Assembly: GCF_030268965.1 (NCBI RefSeq)
Contig: NZ_BSSE01000009.1
Coordinates: 62,001 to 126,000, forward strand
Length of the DNA: 64,000 nucleotides
DNA from: Microtetraspora sp. NBRC 16547
Lineage (GTDB): Bacteria > Actinomycetota > Actinomycetes > Streptosporangiales > Streptosporangiaceae
Direction: 5' to 3'
In this document: positions 43,679-52,761 of the stretch, piece by piece
Position numbering within the stretch: position 1 is the first letter of the stretch
How the letters are laid out: every line of letters begins with the position of its first letter
The notes under the pieces: generated by a model
Told to the model about the DNA's origin: nothing
Databases searched by the model: none
The model's input: the letters and a program-made list of their open reading frames with translations, nothing else
Made by a program: the position numbers and the translations under genes

Positions 43679-44872
43679 ATGAAGATCACTGCTCTTGAGA
43701 CCATCCGTCCGGCCATCCAGCCCAACCTGCTGTTCGTCCGCCTGCACACTGATGCCGGACTGGTCGGCCTGGGCGAGGCGTTCTTCGGCGCCCGTACGGT
43801 GGAGGCCTACCTGCACGAAAGCGTCGCTCCCGTCCTGCTCGGGATGACCGATCCCACGCCGGAGCGGGCCGCGCGAGCGCTGGCCACCTACGTCGGATTC
43901 CAGGGAGCGGGGGCCGAGACGCGCGGCAACGGTGCGATCGACATCGCCCTGTGGGATCTGCTGGGGCACGCCTCGGGGTTGCCGCTCGTCGACCTGCTCG
44001 GCGGAGCCGTGCATGACACGATCGGCATCTACAACACGTGCGCCGGACCCGGTTACGTCGGCTCGTCCACCCGGCAGGAGTCCGGCAACTGGGGGGTGAG
44101 CGCCGCCGACCGCTACGAGGATCTGCACGCCTTCCTCAACGAGCCCGCGCGGCTGGCCCGCGAGTTGTGGGACGAGGGCATCCGAGGCATGAAGATCTGG
44201 CCCTTCGACACCGCCGCCGAGCGGACCGGCGGCACCGACATCTCCCCGGCCGAGATGGACAAGGCGCTCTCGACGGTCGCCGCGGTCCGCGACGAGGTCG
44301 GTATGGACATGAAACTGATGATCGAGCTGCACGGCCTGTGGAACAGGCCCGCCGCGGAGAAGATCATCTCGGCGCTCGCGCCGTACCGGCCGTACTGGGT
44401 GGAGGACCCGCTGCGCTCCGACGCGGCCGACGCGTTCGGCAAGTTGGCCAGGGTCGACGGCGTGCCGATCGCCACGGGAGAGACCTGCGTGGGACGGCGC
44501 GGCTTCAAGCCGCTGCTCGACTCCGGCGGCGTCGACATCCTGACACTGGACGTCCAGTGGACCGGCGGGCTGACCGAGGCGCGCAAGGTCGCCTCGATGG
44601 CCGACGCCTACGGCGTGCCCGTCGCCCCGCATGACTGCACCGGCCCGGCCACGCTGGCGAGCTGCGTGCACTTCGTGTGCAGCCAGCCGAACGGGCTCAT
44701 CCAGGAGACGGTCAGGGCGTTCCTGCGCACCTGGTACGACGAGCTGGTCACCGGCCTGCCGGAGATCCAGGACGGGCAGGTGCGGCCGGGCCGGGCTCCC
44801 GGGCACGGGGTCACCCTGCGCGACGGGGTCGCCGAGCGGGACGACGTGGAACGGCGGGTGTCCCGGCTGTGA
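43679..44872 (+). CDS. Mandelate racemase/muconate lactonizing-type sugar acid dehydratase
   Basis: A 397-aa enolase-superfamily enzyme. The N-terminal capping domain (KITALETIRPAIQPNLLFVR) is followed by the barrel. K172 in GMKIWPFD, E216 and H218 in MIELHGLWN, E242 in WVEDP, E268 in TGET, D291 in LDVQW and H318 in HDCTGP are the expected metal and acid-base positions. Members dehydrate aldonic acids such as xylonate, arabinonate, fuconate or galactonate to 2-keto-3-deoxy acids. The context suggests a C5 or similar acid. It ends in a GTGA overlap with the dehydrogenase gene. Confidence 0.88.
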   Translation: MKITALETIRPAIQPNLLFVRLHTDAGLVGLGEAFFGARTVEAYLHESVAPVLLGMTDPTPERAARALATYVGFQGAGAETRGNGAIDIALWDLLGHASGLPLVDLLGGAVHDTIGIYNTCAGPGYVGSSTRQESGNWGVSAADRYEDLHAFLNEPARLARELWDEGIRGMKIWPFDTAAERTGGTDISPAEMDKALSTVAAVRDEVGMDMKLMIELHGLWNRPAAEKIISALAPYRPYWVEDPLRSDAADAFGKLARVDGVPIATGETCVGRRGFKPLLDSGGVDILTLDVQWTGGLTEARKVASMADAYGVPVAPHDCTGPATLASCVHFVCSQPNGLIQETVRAFLRTWYDELVTGLPEIQDGQVRPGRAPGHGVTLRDGVAERDDVERRVSRL

Positions 44873-45927
44873 GAGCGGCCCGCTGGCACGCGCGCCGAGA
44901 CGTGCGCGTGGAGGAAGTGCCCGACCCCGTTCCGGCGGCCGGGGAGGTGCTGGTCCGCGTCGAGCTGTGCGGAATCTGCGGCACCGACGTGGAGGAGTAC
45001 CGGGAGGGGCCGCTCGCCATCGACGTGGAGAGGCCCCACCCGCTGACCGGCACCCGGGCGCCGTTGGCACTCGGACACGAGGTGGTCGGCGTCATCGCCG
45101 GGCACGGTCCGGGAACCGACGCGAGCCGGCTGCCCGTCGGCACCCGGGTCATCCCCGACGTCGTGCTCGGCTGCGGCACGTGTTGGTGGTGCCGCAGGCA
45201 CCAGGAGGGGGTCTGCGCGCGACAGGCGGTACGCGGCCTCAACCTCGACGGAGGGCTGGCCGAGTACATGGTCGCCGACGCGGCCACCTGCGTCCCCGTC
45301 CCCGACCACGTCCCGCCGCGGATGGCGGTGCTCGCCGAGCCCGCCGCCGTCGCGGTACGCGCGCTGCGCAAGGCCGGTGACGTGACCGGTGGCACCGTGC
45401 TGGTACTCGGCGCGGGCGCCATCGGATTGCTGCTGACCCGGGTGGCGGTGGCCGCCGGGATCCAGGTCGTGACGAGCGAGACCGCCGATTCTCGCCGGGA
45501 GGCGGCTCGCCACGCCGGAGCTGTGGCGGTCCGGCCGGAGGAGACGGCCGCCGCGATCGACCGGCTGACCGACGGCAGGGGAGCGGATGCGGTGTTCGAG
45601 TGCACCGGCCTGCCCGCTCTGCTGCCGGACGCGATCCGGCACTGCCGGGCCCGCGGCACCGTGGTGATCGTCGGGTTCTCCGGCCGGGACGCCGCGGTGC
45701 CGCTCGCCGACGTGGTGCTCAAGGAGAAGCGCCTGGTCGGTACGGCGGCGCACCTCTGGGACGAAGATGTCACCGCCGGAGTACGGCTGCTCGCGTCCGG
45801 GGTGATCGACCCGGCCCTCGTACCGGTGCGAGTGGCGTCGCTGGACGAGGTGCCCGCGCTGCTCGCCGTCCCCGATCAGGAAGTCGTGAAGGTCGCGATC
45901 GACCCGTGCGGTCAGGAGGAGGTCTGA
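44869..45927 (+). CDS. Zinc-dependent alcohol/sugar dehydrogenase
   Basis: A 352-aa medium-chain dehydrogenase. Catalytic zinc ligands are in CGICGTD and GHEVVG; the structural zinc cysteines are in LGCGTCWWCRRHQEGVC. The Rossmann motif is VLVLGAGAIGLL, followed by FECTG. The GTG start at 44869 overlaps the previous stop. Likely role: oxidise the imported sugar to its lactone, the first step of the pathway, as an alternative to the divergent SDR. Its stop overlaps the next ATG (TGATG). Confidence 0.88.
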   Translation: MRAARWHARRDVRVEEVPDPVPAAGEVLVRVELCGICGTDVEEYREGPLAIDVERPHPLTGTRAPLALGHEVVGVIAGHGPGTDASRLPVGTRVIPDVVLGCGTCWWCRRHQEGVCARQAVRGLNLDGGLAEYMVADAATCVPVPDHVPPRMAVLAEPAAVAVRALRKAGDVTGGTVLVLGAGAIGLLLTRVAVAAGIQVVTSETADSRREAARHAGAVAVRPEETAAAIDRLTDGRGADAVFECTGLPALLPDAIRHCRARGTVVIVGFSGRDAAVPLADVVLKEKRLVGTAAHLWDEDVTAGVRLLASGVIDPALVPVRVASLDEVPALLAVPDQEVVKVAIDPCGQEEV

Positions 45928-46811
45928 TGGTCAGCGAAATCGACGGCGAACTCGTGTTGCGGAGCAACGCGGACGTGGGGGAGGGGCCGGCCTGGGACGC
46001 GGCCCGGCGGAGGCTCGTCTGGGTGGACGTCACCGGATGCGCGGTCCACACGTTCGACCCCGTCGGCGGCGTGGACCAGGTCGTGGACGTGGGCACGCAC
46101 GTCGGCGCCGCGGTGCCCGCGGGCGACGACGGCCTGATCCTCGCGGTACGTGACGGGCTGGCGATGCTGTCGCCCGCCGGCGACGTCCGCATGGTCGCCG
46201 AGGTGGAGGCCGACCGCCCGGGCAACCGGATGAACGACGCCAAATGCGACCCGTCCGGGCGGCTCTGGGCGGGCACCATGCCGTACGAGGCCGAACCCGG
46301 CGCCGCCGCCCTCTACCGCTATGACGGCCGGAGCGTCGCGCGCGTCCTGACCGGGGTCACGCTGTCCAACGGCCTGGGATGGAGCCCCGACGGGACCGTG
46401 ATGTACCACATCGACAGCGGAACCCAGCGGGTCGACGCCTACGACTTCGACCCCGCGTCGGGCGAGCTGGGCTCGCGCCGCGTGGTCGTGACCGTCGACC
46501 CCGCCGAGGGGATGCCGGACGGCATGACGGTCGACGACGACGGCTGCCTGTGGGTGGCGCTGTGGGGCGGCGGAACGGTCCGCCGCTACACCCCCGACGG
46601 CATCCTGGACCGGATCGTCCGCCTCCCTGTCACCCAGGTGACCAGCTGCGCTTTCGGCGGCCCCGGCGGTGACGTGCTGTACGTGACCTCCGCCGCCTAC
46701 CGGCTCACCCCCGGCGAGCTGGCCGCCCAGCCGCTGGCCGGGTCGATCTTCGCGGTCGAACCCGGAACCACCGGCCGCCCCGCCACCCCCTTCCATGGAG
46801 CTGACCGATGA
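45927..46811 (+). CDS. SMP-30/gluconolactonase-family sugar lactonase
   Basis: A 294-aa six-bladed beta-propeller. Metal-site blocks are GEGPAWD (Glu), RMNDAKCDPSGRLWAGTM (Asn), GLGWSPDGTVMYHIDS, and MPDGMTVDDDGCLWVA (Asp). It would open the sugar lactone made by the dehydrogenase. Tight TGATG and ATGA overlaps with both neighbours place it firmly in the operon. Length is normal for the family. Confidence 0.92.
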   Translation: MVSEIDGELVLRSNADVGEGPAWDAARRRLVWVDVTGCAVHTFDPVGGVDQVVDVGTHVGAAVPAGDDGLILAVRDGLAMLSPAGDVRMVAEVEADRPGNRMNDAKCDPSGRLWAGTMPYEAEPGAAALYRYDGRSVARVLTGVTLSNGLGWSPDGTVMYHIDSGTQRVDAYDFDPASGELGSRRVVVTVDPAEGMPDGMTVDDDGCLWVALWGGGTVRRYTPDGILDRIVRLPVTQVTSCAFGGPGGDVLYVTSAAYRLTPGELAAQPLAGSIFAVEPGTTGRPATPFHGADR

Positions 46812-47689
46812 CGCATATCGTGCGCTACGCGAGAGACGGCGAGATCCGGGCGGGGGTGCGGGCGGACGACGGCCTGGTCCATCCACTGCCGCTGCCGCTG
46901 GCCGAGCTGATGCGCCTGAGCCTGGCCGACCTGCGCGAACTCGTCGAGCGGGCTCTGACGGAACCCTCGGACGGCCCGGCCGAGCCGCTCGCGCCGGTCG
47001 AGGGCCGGATGGAGGTGTGGGCCGCCGGCGTCACCTACCGTCGTTCCCGCCAGGCACGGATGACCGAGAGCGCCGCCGCCGCGGACGTCTACGAGCGGGT
47101 GTACGACGCGCCACGGCCCGAGCTGTTCTTCAAGTCCGTCGCCTGGCGGGTCGTCGGCGACGGCGGCACGGTCGCGGTGCGGGCCGACTCCACGGTCGAC
47201 GTGCCCGAGCCCGAGCTGGCCCTGGTGCTCAACACGCACGGCGAGATCGTCGGGTACACGGTCTGCGACGACATGAGCTCACGCACCATCGAGGGCGAGA
47301 ACCCGCTGTACCTTCCCCAGGCCAAGATCTATCTCGGTGGCTGCGCGGTCGGCCCGGCCATCCGCCCGGTGTGGGAGGTCGCCGACCCCTACGCGCTGCC
47401 GATCCGCATGACGATCCGTCGCGACGGCGCCGTCGCCTGGTCAGGTGAGGCCGACACCGGGCAGCTGAACCGGCGGCTCGACGACCTGGCCGGATACCTG
47501 TTCGCCGCCGACGTCTTCCCGGACGGCGCCGTGCTGGCGACCGGCACCTGCCTGGTGCCGGACCTTCCCTTCACGCTCGTCGGAGGAGACGTCGTGGAGA
47601 TCGAGATCGGCGAGATCGGAACCCTGACCAACGACGTGGTTCGCGGCCTGGCGCCCATGCTGGAGTCCCTGGAAGGAACGCTGCGATGA
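46808..47689 (+). CDS. FAH-family 2-keto-3-deoxy sugar acid dehydratase/hydrolase
   Basis: A 293-aa fumarylacetoacetate hydrolase-family protein. The fold shows in EVWAAGVTYRRSRQARM, ELFFKSVAWRVVGDGGTVAV, the acidic DVPEPELALVLN metal site, and TVCDDMSSRTIEGENPLYLP with QAKIYLGG. The longer N-terminus and DADVYERVYDAPRP-like block resemble 2-keto-3-deoxy-arabinonate/xylonate dehydratases, which make 2-oxoglutarate semialdehyde. The alternative is an aldolase-type hydrolase, but the adjacent semialdehyde dehydrogenase favours dehydration. Coupled to both neighbours by ATGA overlaps. Confidence 0.88.
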   Translation: MTHIVRYARDGEIRAGVRADDGLVHPLPLPLAELMRLSLADLRELVERALTEPSDGPAEPLAPVEGRMEVWAAGVTYRRSRQARMTESAAAADVYERVYDAPRPELFFKSVAWRVVGDGGTVAVRADSTVDVPEPELALVLNTHGEIVGYTVCDDMSSRTIEGENPLYLPQAKIYLGGCAVGPAIRPVWEVADPYALPIRMTIRRDGAVAWSGEADTGQLNRRLDDLAGYLFAADVFPDGAVLATGTCLVPDLPFTLVGGDVVEIEIGEIGTLTNDVVRGLAPMLESLEGTLR

Positions 47690-49239
47690 ACGCTGCGACG
47701 AACCACGCCATCCCGGACGTCGTCTCCGTCGACCCTCGCACCGGCGAGGCCGTCGAGGTGGTCGGCGCCGAGTCCACGCCGCAGGAGGTGGCGGCGCGTT
47801 GCGCGGCCGCTTCCTCGGCGCTTCCCGCGCTGGCCGCCTTGGGGATCGCGGGCCGGGCGGCGCTGCTCCGCGACATGGCCACCGAGCTGGAGAAGGACGG
47901 CGAGACGATCCTCGCGCTCGCCGACCGGGAGAGCGCGCTGGGTCTGCCCCGGCTCACCGGCGAGCTCGCCCGCACCTGCGCGCAGCTCAGATTCCTCGCC
48001 GACGTCGTCATGGAGGGCGGCTACCTCGGGGTCACGATCGACCACCCCGACCCCGGAGCCGTGCCGCCCTGCCCGGACCTGAGGCGGATGATGGTCCCGC
48101 GCGGCCCGGTCGCCGTTTTCGGTGCCAGCAACTTCCCGCTCGCCTTCAGTGTGCCGGGCGGCGACACCGCCTCCGCGCTGGCAGCCGGCTGCCCCGTCGT
48201 GGTGAAGGCCCACCCGGCCCACCCGGCGACCTCACTGGCGACCTACGGCGCGCTGCGCAAGGCCGCCGTCCGCGCCGGGGTTCCCGACGCGGTGAGCCTG
48301 GTGCACGGGCAGGCCGCCGGGGTGGCGCTGGTCACCGACCCGCATGTCACGGCCGTCGCCTTCACCGGTTCGGTACGCGGTGGACGGGCCCTGTTCGATC
48401 TGGCCGCCGCCCGCCCGGAACCGATCCCGTTCTTCGGTGAGCTGGGCAGCGTCAACCCCCTGGTGGTCACGCCGGCCGCGGCCGAGGAACGCGGTGCGGC
48501 GATCGCCGAAGGGCTGCTCGGCTCGTTCACCCTTGGGATGGGCCAGTTCTGCACCAAGCCGGGACTCGCCTTCGTTCCGGCCGGCGAGCACGGGACGGCG
48601 CTGCAGGAGGCGCTCGCCGCACGCGGCGCCGACGCGCCGGCCGGAACGCTGCTCACCAGGAGCATCCTGGCGGCGTACGCCGAAGGCGTGCGGGAGCTCG
48701 CCGCGCAGGCGGGCGTCCGCGTCCTGGCCGGGGCCGACGCGCGAGGCTCCGGCGGTACGGCGACGCCGACGGTGCTGAGCGTGCCCGGTGCCATGTTCAC
48801 CGAGGCGCTGACCGAGGAGTGCTTCGGCCCGGTGACCGTGCTGGTGGAGTACGTCACGGAGGAGGAGCTCCTCGCCCTGCTCGGCCGCCTCCCCGGCAGC
48901 CTCACCGCGACGCTGCACATGGGAGAGGGGGAGGAGGATCTCCCCCGTCGTGTGATCGACGTTGTCACCCGGCGCACCGGACGGGTGGTTTGCGACGGTT
49001 ATCCGACCGGGGTCGCGGTGAGCTGGGCGATGAACCACTCCGGGCCGTATCCCGCGGCCACCGACTCCGCGCACACCTCGGTCGGCGCCTCCGCCGTCCA
49101 GCGGTTCCTGCGACCGATCGCCTACCAGGACACCCCCGACCGCCTGCTCCCGCCCGAACTGCGTGACGGCAACCCGTTGGGCCTTCCGCGCAGGGTGGAC
49201 GGCGTTATCGCCATGGACGGGGTGGTGCGGACCGGCTGA
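47686..49239 (+). CDS. Aldehyde dehydrogenase, probable 2-oxoglutarate semialdehyde dehydrogenase
   Basis: A 517-aa ALDH of the ketoglutaric semialdehyde type. The MVPRGPVAVFGASNFPLAFS block, the cofactor region AGCPVVVKAHPAHPATS, the base Glu in FFGELGSVNPLVV, and the catalytic Cys in GMGQFCTKPG are present, with the typical end block NHSGPYPAATDSAHTSVGAS. It would oxidise 2-oxoglutarate semialdehyde to 2-oxoglutarate, completing a Weimberg-type pathway. It is the last gene of the operon; a strong hairpin lies 70 nt downstream. Confidence 0.92.
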   Translation: MNAATNHAIPDVVSVDPRTGEAVEVVGAESTPQEVAARCAAASSALPALAALGIAGRAALLRDMATELEKDGETILALADRESALGLPRLTGELARTCAQLRFLADVVMEGGYLGVTIDHPDPGAVPPCPDLRRMMVPRGPVAVFGASNFPLAFSVPGGDTASALAAGCPVVVKAHPAHPATSLATYGALRKAAVRAGVPDAVSLVHGQAAGVALVTDPHVTAVAFTGSVRGGRALFDLAAARPEPIPFFGELGSVNPLVVTPAAAEERGAAIAEGLLGSFTLGMGQFCTKPGLAFVPAGEHGTALQEALAARGADAPAGTLLTRSILAAYAEGVRELAAQAGVRVLAGADARGSGGTATPTVLSVPGAMFTEALTEECFGPVTVLVEYVTEEELLALLGRLPGSLTATLHMGEGEEDLPRRVIDVVTRRTGRVVCDGYPTGVAVSWAMNHSGPYPAATDSAHTSVGASAVQRFLRPIAYQDTPDRLLPPELRDGNPLGLPRRVDGVIAMDGVVRTG

Positions 49240-49309
49240 AATCCCGGGCCGGAGCGCGAAACCTACCGGTCCGGTGTGAGCCAAGGGTTTTGTAGCGGTA
49301 CGTGGAGAC

Positions 49310-49352
49310 GGCGATGTCCGTCCTCCCGGAATGTGGGAGGACGGACGTCGCC
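49310..49352 (+). terminator. Long hairpin after the sugar acid operon
   Basis: GGCGATGTCCGTCCTCCC pairs with GGGAGGACGGACGTCGCC (one mismatch) around a short GGAATGT loop. It lacks a clear T-run, so it may be a terminator or an mRNA-stabilising stem. Confidence 0.6.
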
Positions 49353-49552
49353 GTCGGCGCCGACGGGGTAGCCGGCGACGACCACGGGGCCCGTGACCTG
49401 TGACCCGCCCCGCGATGACCGGGCGCATGCGTTGACCGAGGCGTTGCTGGGCCAGGTGGAGGCGACCAAGGAGGGCGCCTGGCTGGCGATGGCGGTGATC
49501 GGCGGGGAGGTCGGGAGAACGGGGATTTCGGCTTTCCCGGTCTATTGGCGAT

Positions 49553-49903
49553 GTGCTGGATTCACTGCGGGATTTCGTGCGGGAGTCGCATCTTTATCGG
49601 GTGCCGGACCAGATCCGGTTTTCGCCGATGCTCGATCAGGTGGTTGTGGGGATCGAGGCGTTGGAGGATGCCGTTCGTAACCTCGCTTCCCGGCCTTCGA
49701 CTGTGGCAAATGACGCGTTGGAGGCGAAGAAGGCGGGGGGCGCGATTCGGCGGATATATCAGTACGAAATCGCGCGGATCTTCTCGGAAGACATAACGCC
49801 TGATGCGTTGAAGGAGCGGGAGCTTGTTCGGCGGCTGGAGATCGTCGGGATGGCCATCGGGGAAGCGGCCGACGCCATTGCCGATGGGGCCATGAAACGT
49901 TGA
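49553..49903 (+). CDS. DUF47/PhoU-like protein, probably truncated
   Basis: A 116-aa helical protein with MLDQVVVGIEALEDAVRNLA, AKKAGGAIRRIYQYEIARIF and LKERELVRRLEIVGMAIGEA, the pattern of the second half of DUF47 proteins that partner low-affinity phosphate transporters. Full members are about 200 aa, so the first half is missing. A preceding open stretch (49393-49545) does not supply it. No ribosome-binding site precedes the GTG at 49553. It is either a short orphan or a pseudogene. Confidence 0.5.
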   Translation: MLDSLRDFVRESHLYRVPDQIRFSPMLDQVVVGIEALEDAVRNLASRPSTVANDALEAKKAGGAIRRIYQYEIARIFSEDITPDALKERELVRRLEIVGMAIGEAADAIADGAMKR

Positions 49904-50001
49904 ACCTGGCACGGGTCTTCACCGTCGTGGCGGGGTGCGGGTTCTGATCGCGGACGTCCGGACCCCGGTCGAGGCCCGGACTTGTGAGCGTGCGGGTTCG
50001 C

Positions 50002-51342
50002 TCAGCCGTCAATGCGATGGGCGGCCCAGAACGATGACAGGTCGACCGAGGTGGCGGCCTGGGCGGCGGCCTTGAACTCGGCGGTGGTCGAGATCCCGTA
50101 CCAGTGGGCGCTGGCGTAGTTCCTCAGCAGGTTCTCCATCGCCGTCGTGCCGATCGTGCGCCGCAGGTCGTGCAGCGCGCATTTGCCGTAGGTGTAGACC
50201 ACGGTTCCGTACCGGCTCGAGTGGGCGTCCCAGTAGGCCATCGAGTTGCTGATCTTCTCGGCCGACGACTGCCAGAAGACGTTGTTCCAGCAGTTGGTGC
50301 CCGAGATGCCGTTGTAGAGGTCGGTGGCGTAGTCGGTGAACGACTCGTCCAGCCACGGGCTGGTGTACTCGTCGTCGCCGACGATGCCGTACCACCACTG
50401 GTGGGCCAGTTCGTGGGCGAGGGCCGTGGAGTTGACCACGTCGAGCACGAAGCCGGGATACTCCATGCCGCCGAACCAGAAGTTGTTGTCCAGCACCACG
50501 TCCACCTCGCCGTACGGGTAGGCCCCGAACCGCCCGGCGTGGGCGACCAGCGCGTTCTTGGCGGTGGTCATCATCGAGGAGGCGCTGCTCGAACTGATCG
50601 AGCTCACCCGGTACACGTTCACCGTGACGCCGGTTGTCGTGGTGCTGGTGGTCTTCACGAACGGCCCGGCGGCCCAGGCGAACTCCCGCACGTTGGTGGC
50701 GGTGGCCTTGGTGACCGTACGACCGGACGTCCCCGGCGTCTCGACTGAGGTGCCTGTGGCGGGCACCAGCAGCGCGGTCGGGTGGTCGAGCGTGACGGAG
50801 TAGTTGCTGGTGAGCGCGTAGAAGGACTCGCCGTTGTTGCTGTACAGATCGAGGTGCCAGCCGCTCGCGTCGCGGACCGCCAGAACCGGCAGCGCGTTGC
50901 CGATGAAGTTGTAGGACCCATCGCTGCCGAACCGGTCCGCGCCGCTGGGCACCACGATGCTCAGGTCGAAGCTGATCGAGGTGCTCTCGTTCTGGGCGAG
51001 CGGGGCGGGCAGTGCGATCTTCAGCGCGGTGCAGGCGACCGACAGCGGGGACGGCGTGCCCCCGGTCACGTTGGTCACGGTTATCGGTGTGGACGGGCAT
51101 GTGCCGTGGTAGTTGTCCCACAACCGGAGGTAGACCTCCGTCAGGGGATCCGCGGACGGGTTGGTGAAGGTGATGCTCTCGTGTCCGGTCCATGTGTTGC
51201 CCGACGCGTTGCTGGTCAGGCTGACCGTGTAGGAGGGCGCCGCCGGCGTCCGGGTCCCGTCCACCGCGAAGGCGGCCGATGGAACACCCCAGATCAGGAA
51301 AAGTAAGGCTGCGACGGTGGGAATCAGGGCTCGACGTACCAT
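50002..51342 (-). CDS. Secreted M1-family zinc metallopeptidase
   Basis: A 446-aa exported aminopeptidase-like enzyme. Signal peptide at 1-30 (RRALIPTVAALLFLIWGVPS). The zinc site is HELAHQWW with the third ligand Glu in LDESFTDYATD; the upstream GGMEYPGFVLD block replaces the usual GAMEN exopeptidase motif. The N-terminal beta domain (SYTVSLTSNASGNTWTGHES) is M1-like. ATG at 51342 is preferred because the signal begins there. A good promoter precedes it. No C-terminal ARM-type domain is present, so it is a short M1. Confidence 0.9.
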   Translation of the reverse strand: MVRRALIPTVAALLFLIWGVPSAAFAVDGTRTPAAPSYTVSLTSNASGNTWTGHESITFTNPSADPLTEVYLRLWDNYHGTCPSTPITVTNVTGGTPSPLSVACTALKIALPAPLAQNESTSISFDLSIVVPSGADRFGSDGSYNFIGNALPVLAVRDASGWHLDLYSNNGESFYALTSNYSVTLDHPTALLVPATGTSVETPGTSGRTVTKATATNVREFAWAAGPFVKTTSTTTTGVTVNVYRVSSISSSSASSMMTTAKNALVAHAGRFGAYPYGEVDVVLDNNFWFGGMEYPGFVLDVVNSTALAHELAHQWWYGIVGDDEYTSPWLDESFTDYATDLYNGISGTNCWNNVFWQSSAEKISNSMAYWDAHSSRYGTVVYTYGKCALHDLRRTIGTTAMENLLRNYASAHWYGISTTAEFKAAAQAATSVDLSSFWAAHRIDG

Positions 51343-51389
51343 GAGGACGGTCTCCCTTTCGAGCACGCGGTCCCCCGATCTGCCAACAT

Positions 51390-51418
51390 AATGTAATTAT
51401 TTGTCAAATCGCAGTCAA
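51390..51418 (-). promoter_or_regulatory. Sigma-70-type promoter of the M1 peptidase gene
   Basis: Minus strand TTGACT (51413-51418), a 17-nt spacer, TACATT (51390-51395). The region is strikingly A/T-rich for this genome and lies about 50 nt upstream of the ATG. Confidence 0.55.
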
Positions 51419-51609
51419 TGACCGATTTTGCTGGTTAGAGGGTGAGGGCCAAGACCAGAGTGGATGCGCTCTCCGAATCAACCCCTGAGGTCCATCGAAG
51501 CCGGGGCGATTCATAGCCACCGAGGTCGGCCCATATGGGAATAGCGAGAACTTCATCCGCTGTTTGGACGGGCACCTCTGTCCACAGCCGCATCCAGGGC
51601 GCTGCTGGG

Positions 51610-52671
51610 GTGATCATCTTGAACACATGGCATCACTACTCCATCAAAACCCGTGTGACCACCATGGCGAGCGCCGTCATGGCACTGGTCTGCGCTTCCG
51701 CCACCCTGCTGCTTCTGCTGGCCGCTCCCCAGCCTCCGCTCTACGCAAGCGCTGCCGTCCTGGCCGGACTCATCGGCGGTTCACTCCTGCTGATCACGGC
51801 CACCGCGCTCGGGACGTACTGGATGATGGGCAAGACCCTCCAACCGGTGCGCGCCATCAGCGGGAAACTCGCCACGATCAGGCCTTCCAATCTGAGCGAG
51901 CGGGTTCCGCTGCCGCGCCATGATGACGAGTTCAAGGAGCTTGCGCAGACCACCAACCAGACGTTGGAACGGGCCCAGACGGCGATCCAGGAGCAGTTGA
52001 GGTTCGCCTCGGACGCCTCCCATGACCTGCGCAACCCGCTCGCGGCCATACATGCCGAGATCGAGGACGCGCTCATGCAGCCGGAGGAGACCGACTGGGT
52101 GGGAACCGGCGACAGGCTGCTGGAATCGGTCGAGCGGCTACAGGACTTGGTGACCAACCTGCTGGAGATCTCACGACTCGACGCGGGCATCATCGGTCAG
52201 CACGACCTGCTCAACCTCGCCGTCCTGGTGGACGGCGAGCTCGACCACCGGCAGCGCGACCACCGGCAAAGCAAGATCAGGGTGGTCAGGAGGTTCAGCA
52301 GCGGCGTGATGGTCAATGGCGAGCGGATCGGCCTGGAACGGCTGCTGCAAAACCTCATGGACAACGCCGAACGCCACGCCCGCTCCACCGTCACGGTCAC
52401 CGTCGAGCACCGGGGCGACGCGGCGGTGCTGGAGGTCCACGACGACGGGTGTGGGGTGCCGCCCGAGCAGCGGGAAGTCGTCTTCCAGCGCTTCGTCCGC
52501 CTGCAAGACGCGCGTGCCAAGGATGCCGGCGGCAGCGGCCTGGGCCTGCCTATCGCCCGGCAGATCGCCGAAGCCCATGGCGGCACCCTCGCCATTGAAG
52601 ACAGTCCCTCGGGAGCACGGTTCGTCGCCCGCTTCCCCCGGCCGGTCGCGCTGCCGGCGAGCAGCAGATAG
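51610..52671 (+). CDS. HAMP-type sensor histidine kinase, orphan
   Basis: A 353-aa kinase. Two membrane helices (TMASAVMALVCASATLLLLL and SAAVLAGLIGGSLLLITATA) flank a very short outer loop, followed by a HAMP segment (LQPVRAISGKLATIRPSNLS), the His box FASDASHDLRNPLAAIHAEI, and the ATPase domain (N-box LQNLMDNAERHAR, G1 DDGCGVPPEQ, G2 GGSGLGLPIARQIA). GTG at 51610 is a tentative start; TTG at 51619 and ATG at 51664 are possible. No response regulator lies on the same strand next to it, so its partner has been lost or is elsewhere. Confidence 0.82.
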   Translation: MIILNTWHHYSIKTRVTTMASAVMALVCASATLLLLLAAPQPPLYASAAVLAGLIGGSLLLITATALGTYWMMGKTLQPVRAISGKLATIRPSNLSERVPLPRHDDEFKELAQTTNQTLERAQTAIQEQLRFASDASHDLRNPLAAIHAEIEDALMQPEETDWVGTGDRLLESVERLQDLVTNLLEISRLDAGIIGQHDLLNLAVLVDGELDHRQRDHRQSKIRVVRRFSSGVMVNGERIGLERLLQNLMDNAERHARSTVTVTVEHRGDAAVLEVHDDGCGVPPEQREVVFQRFVRLQDARAKDAGGSGLGLPIARQIAEAHGGTLAIEDSPSGARFVARFPRPVALPASSR

Positions 52672-52761
52672 CGGCGCCGGTTGCAGCATCGGCGCCGGCA
52701 CCCGGAGGCCGGCCGGGCGAGCCCGCTGCTGACAGGCCTCAGCGGATTGCCTTCGACCGGG

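Noticed and set aside
42503-45070. Long minus-strand open frame (855 codons)
   Set aside because: Covers the binding protein and dehydratase genes in reverse; no domain, and the plus-strand genes are coupled and well conserved.
51435-51626. Small minus-strand protein upstream of the orphan kinase
   Set aside because: No recognisable motif, no ribosome-binding site, and it overlaps the likely kinase start.
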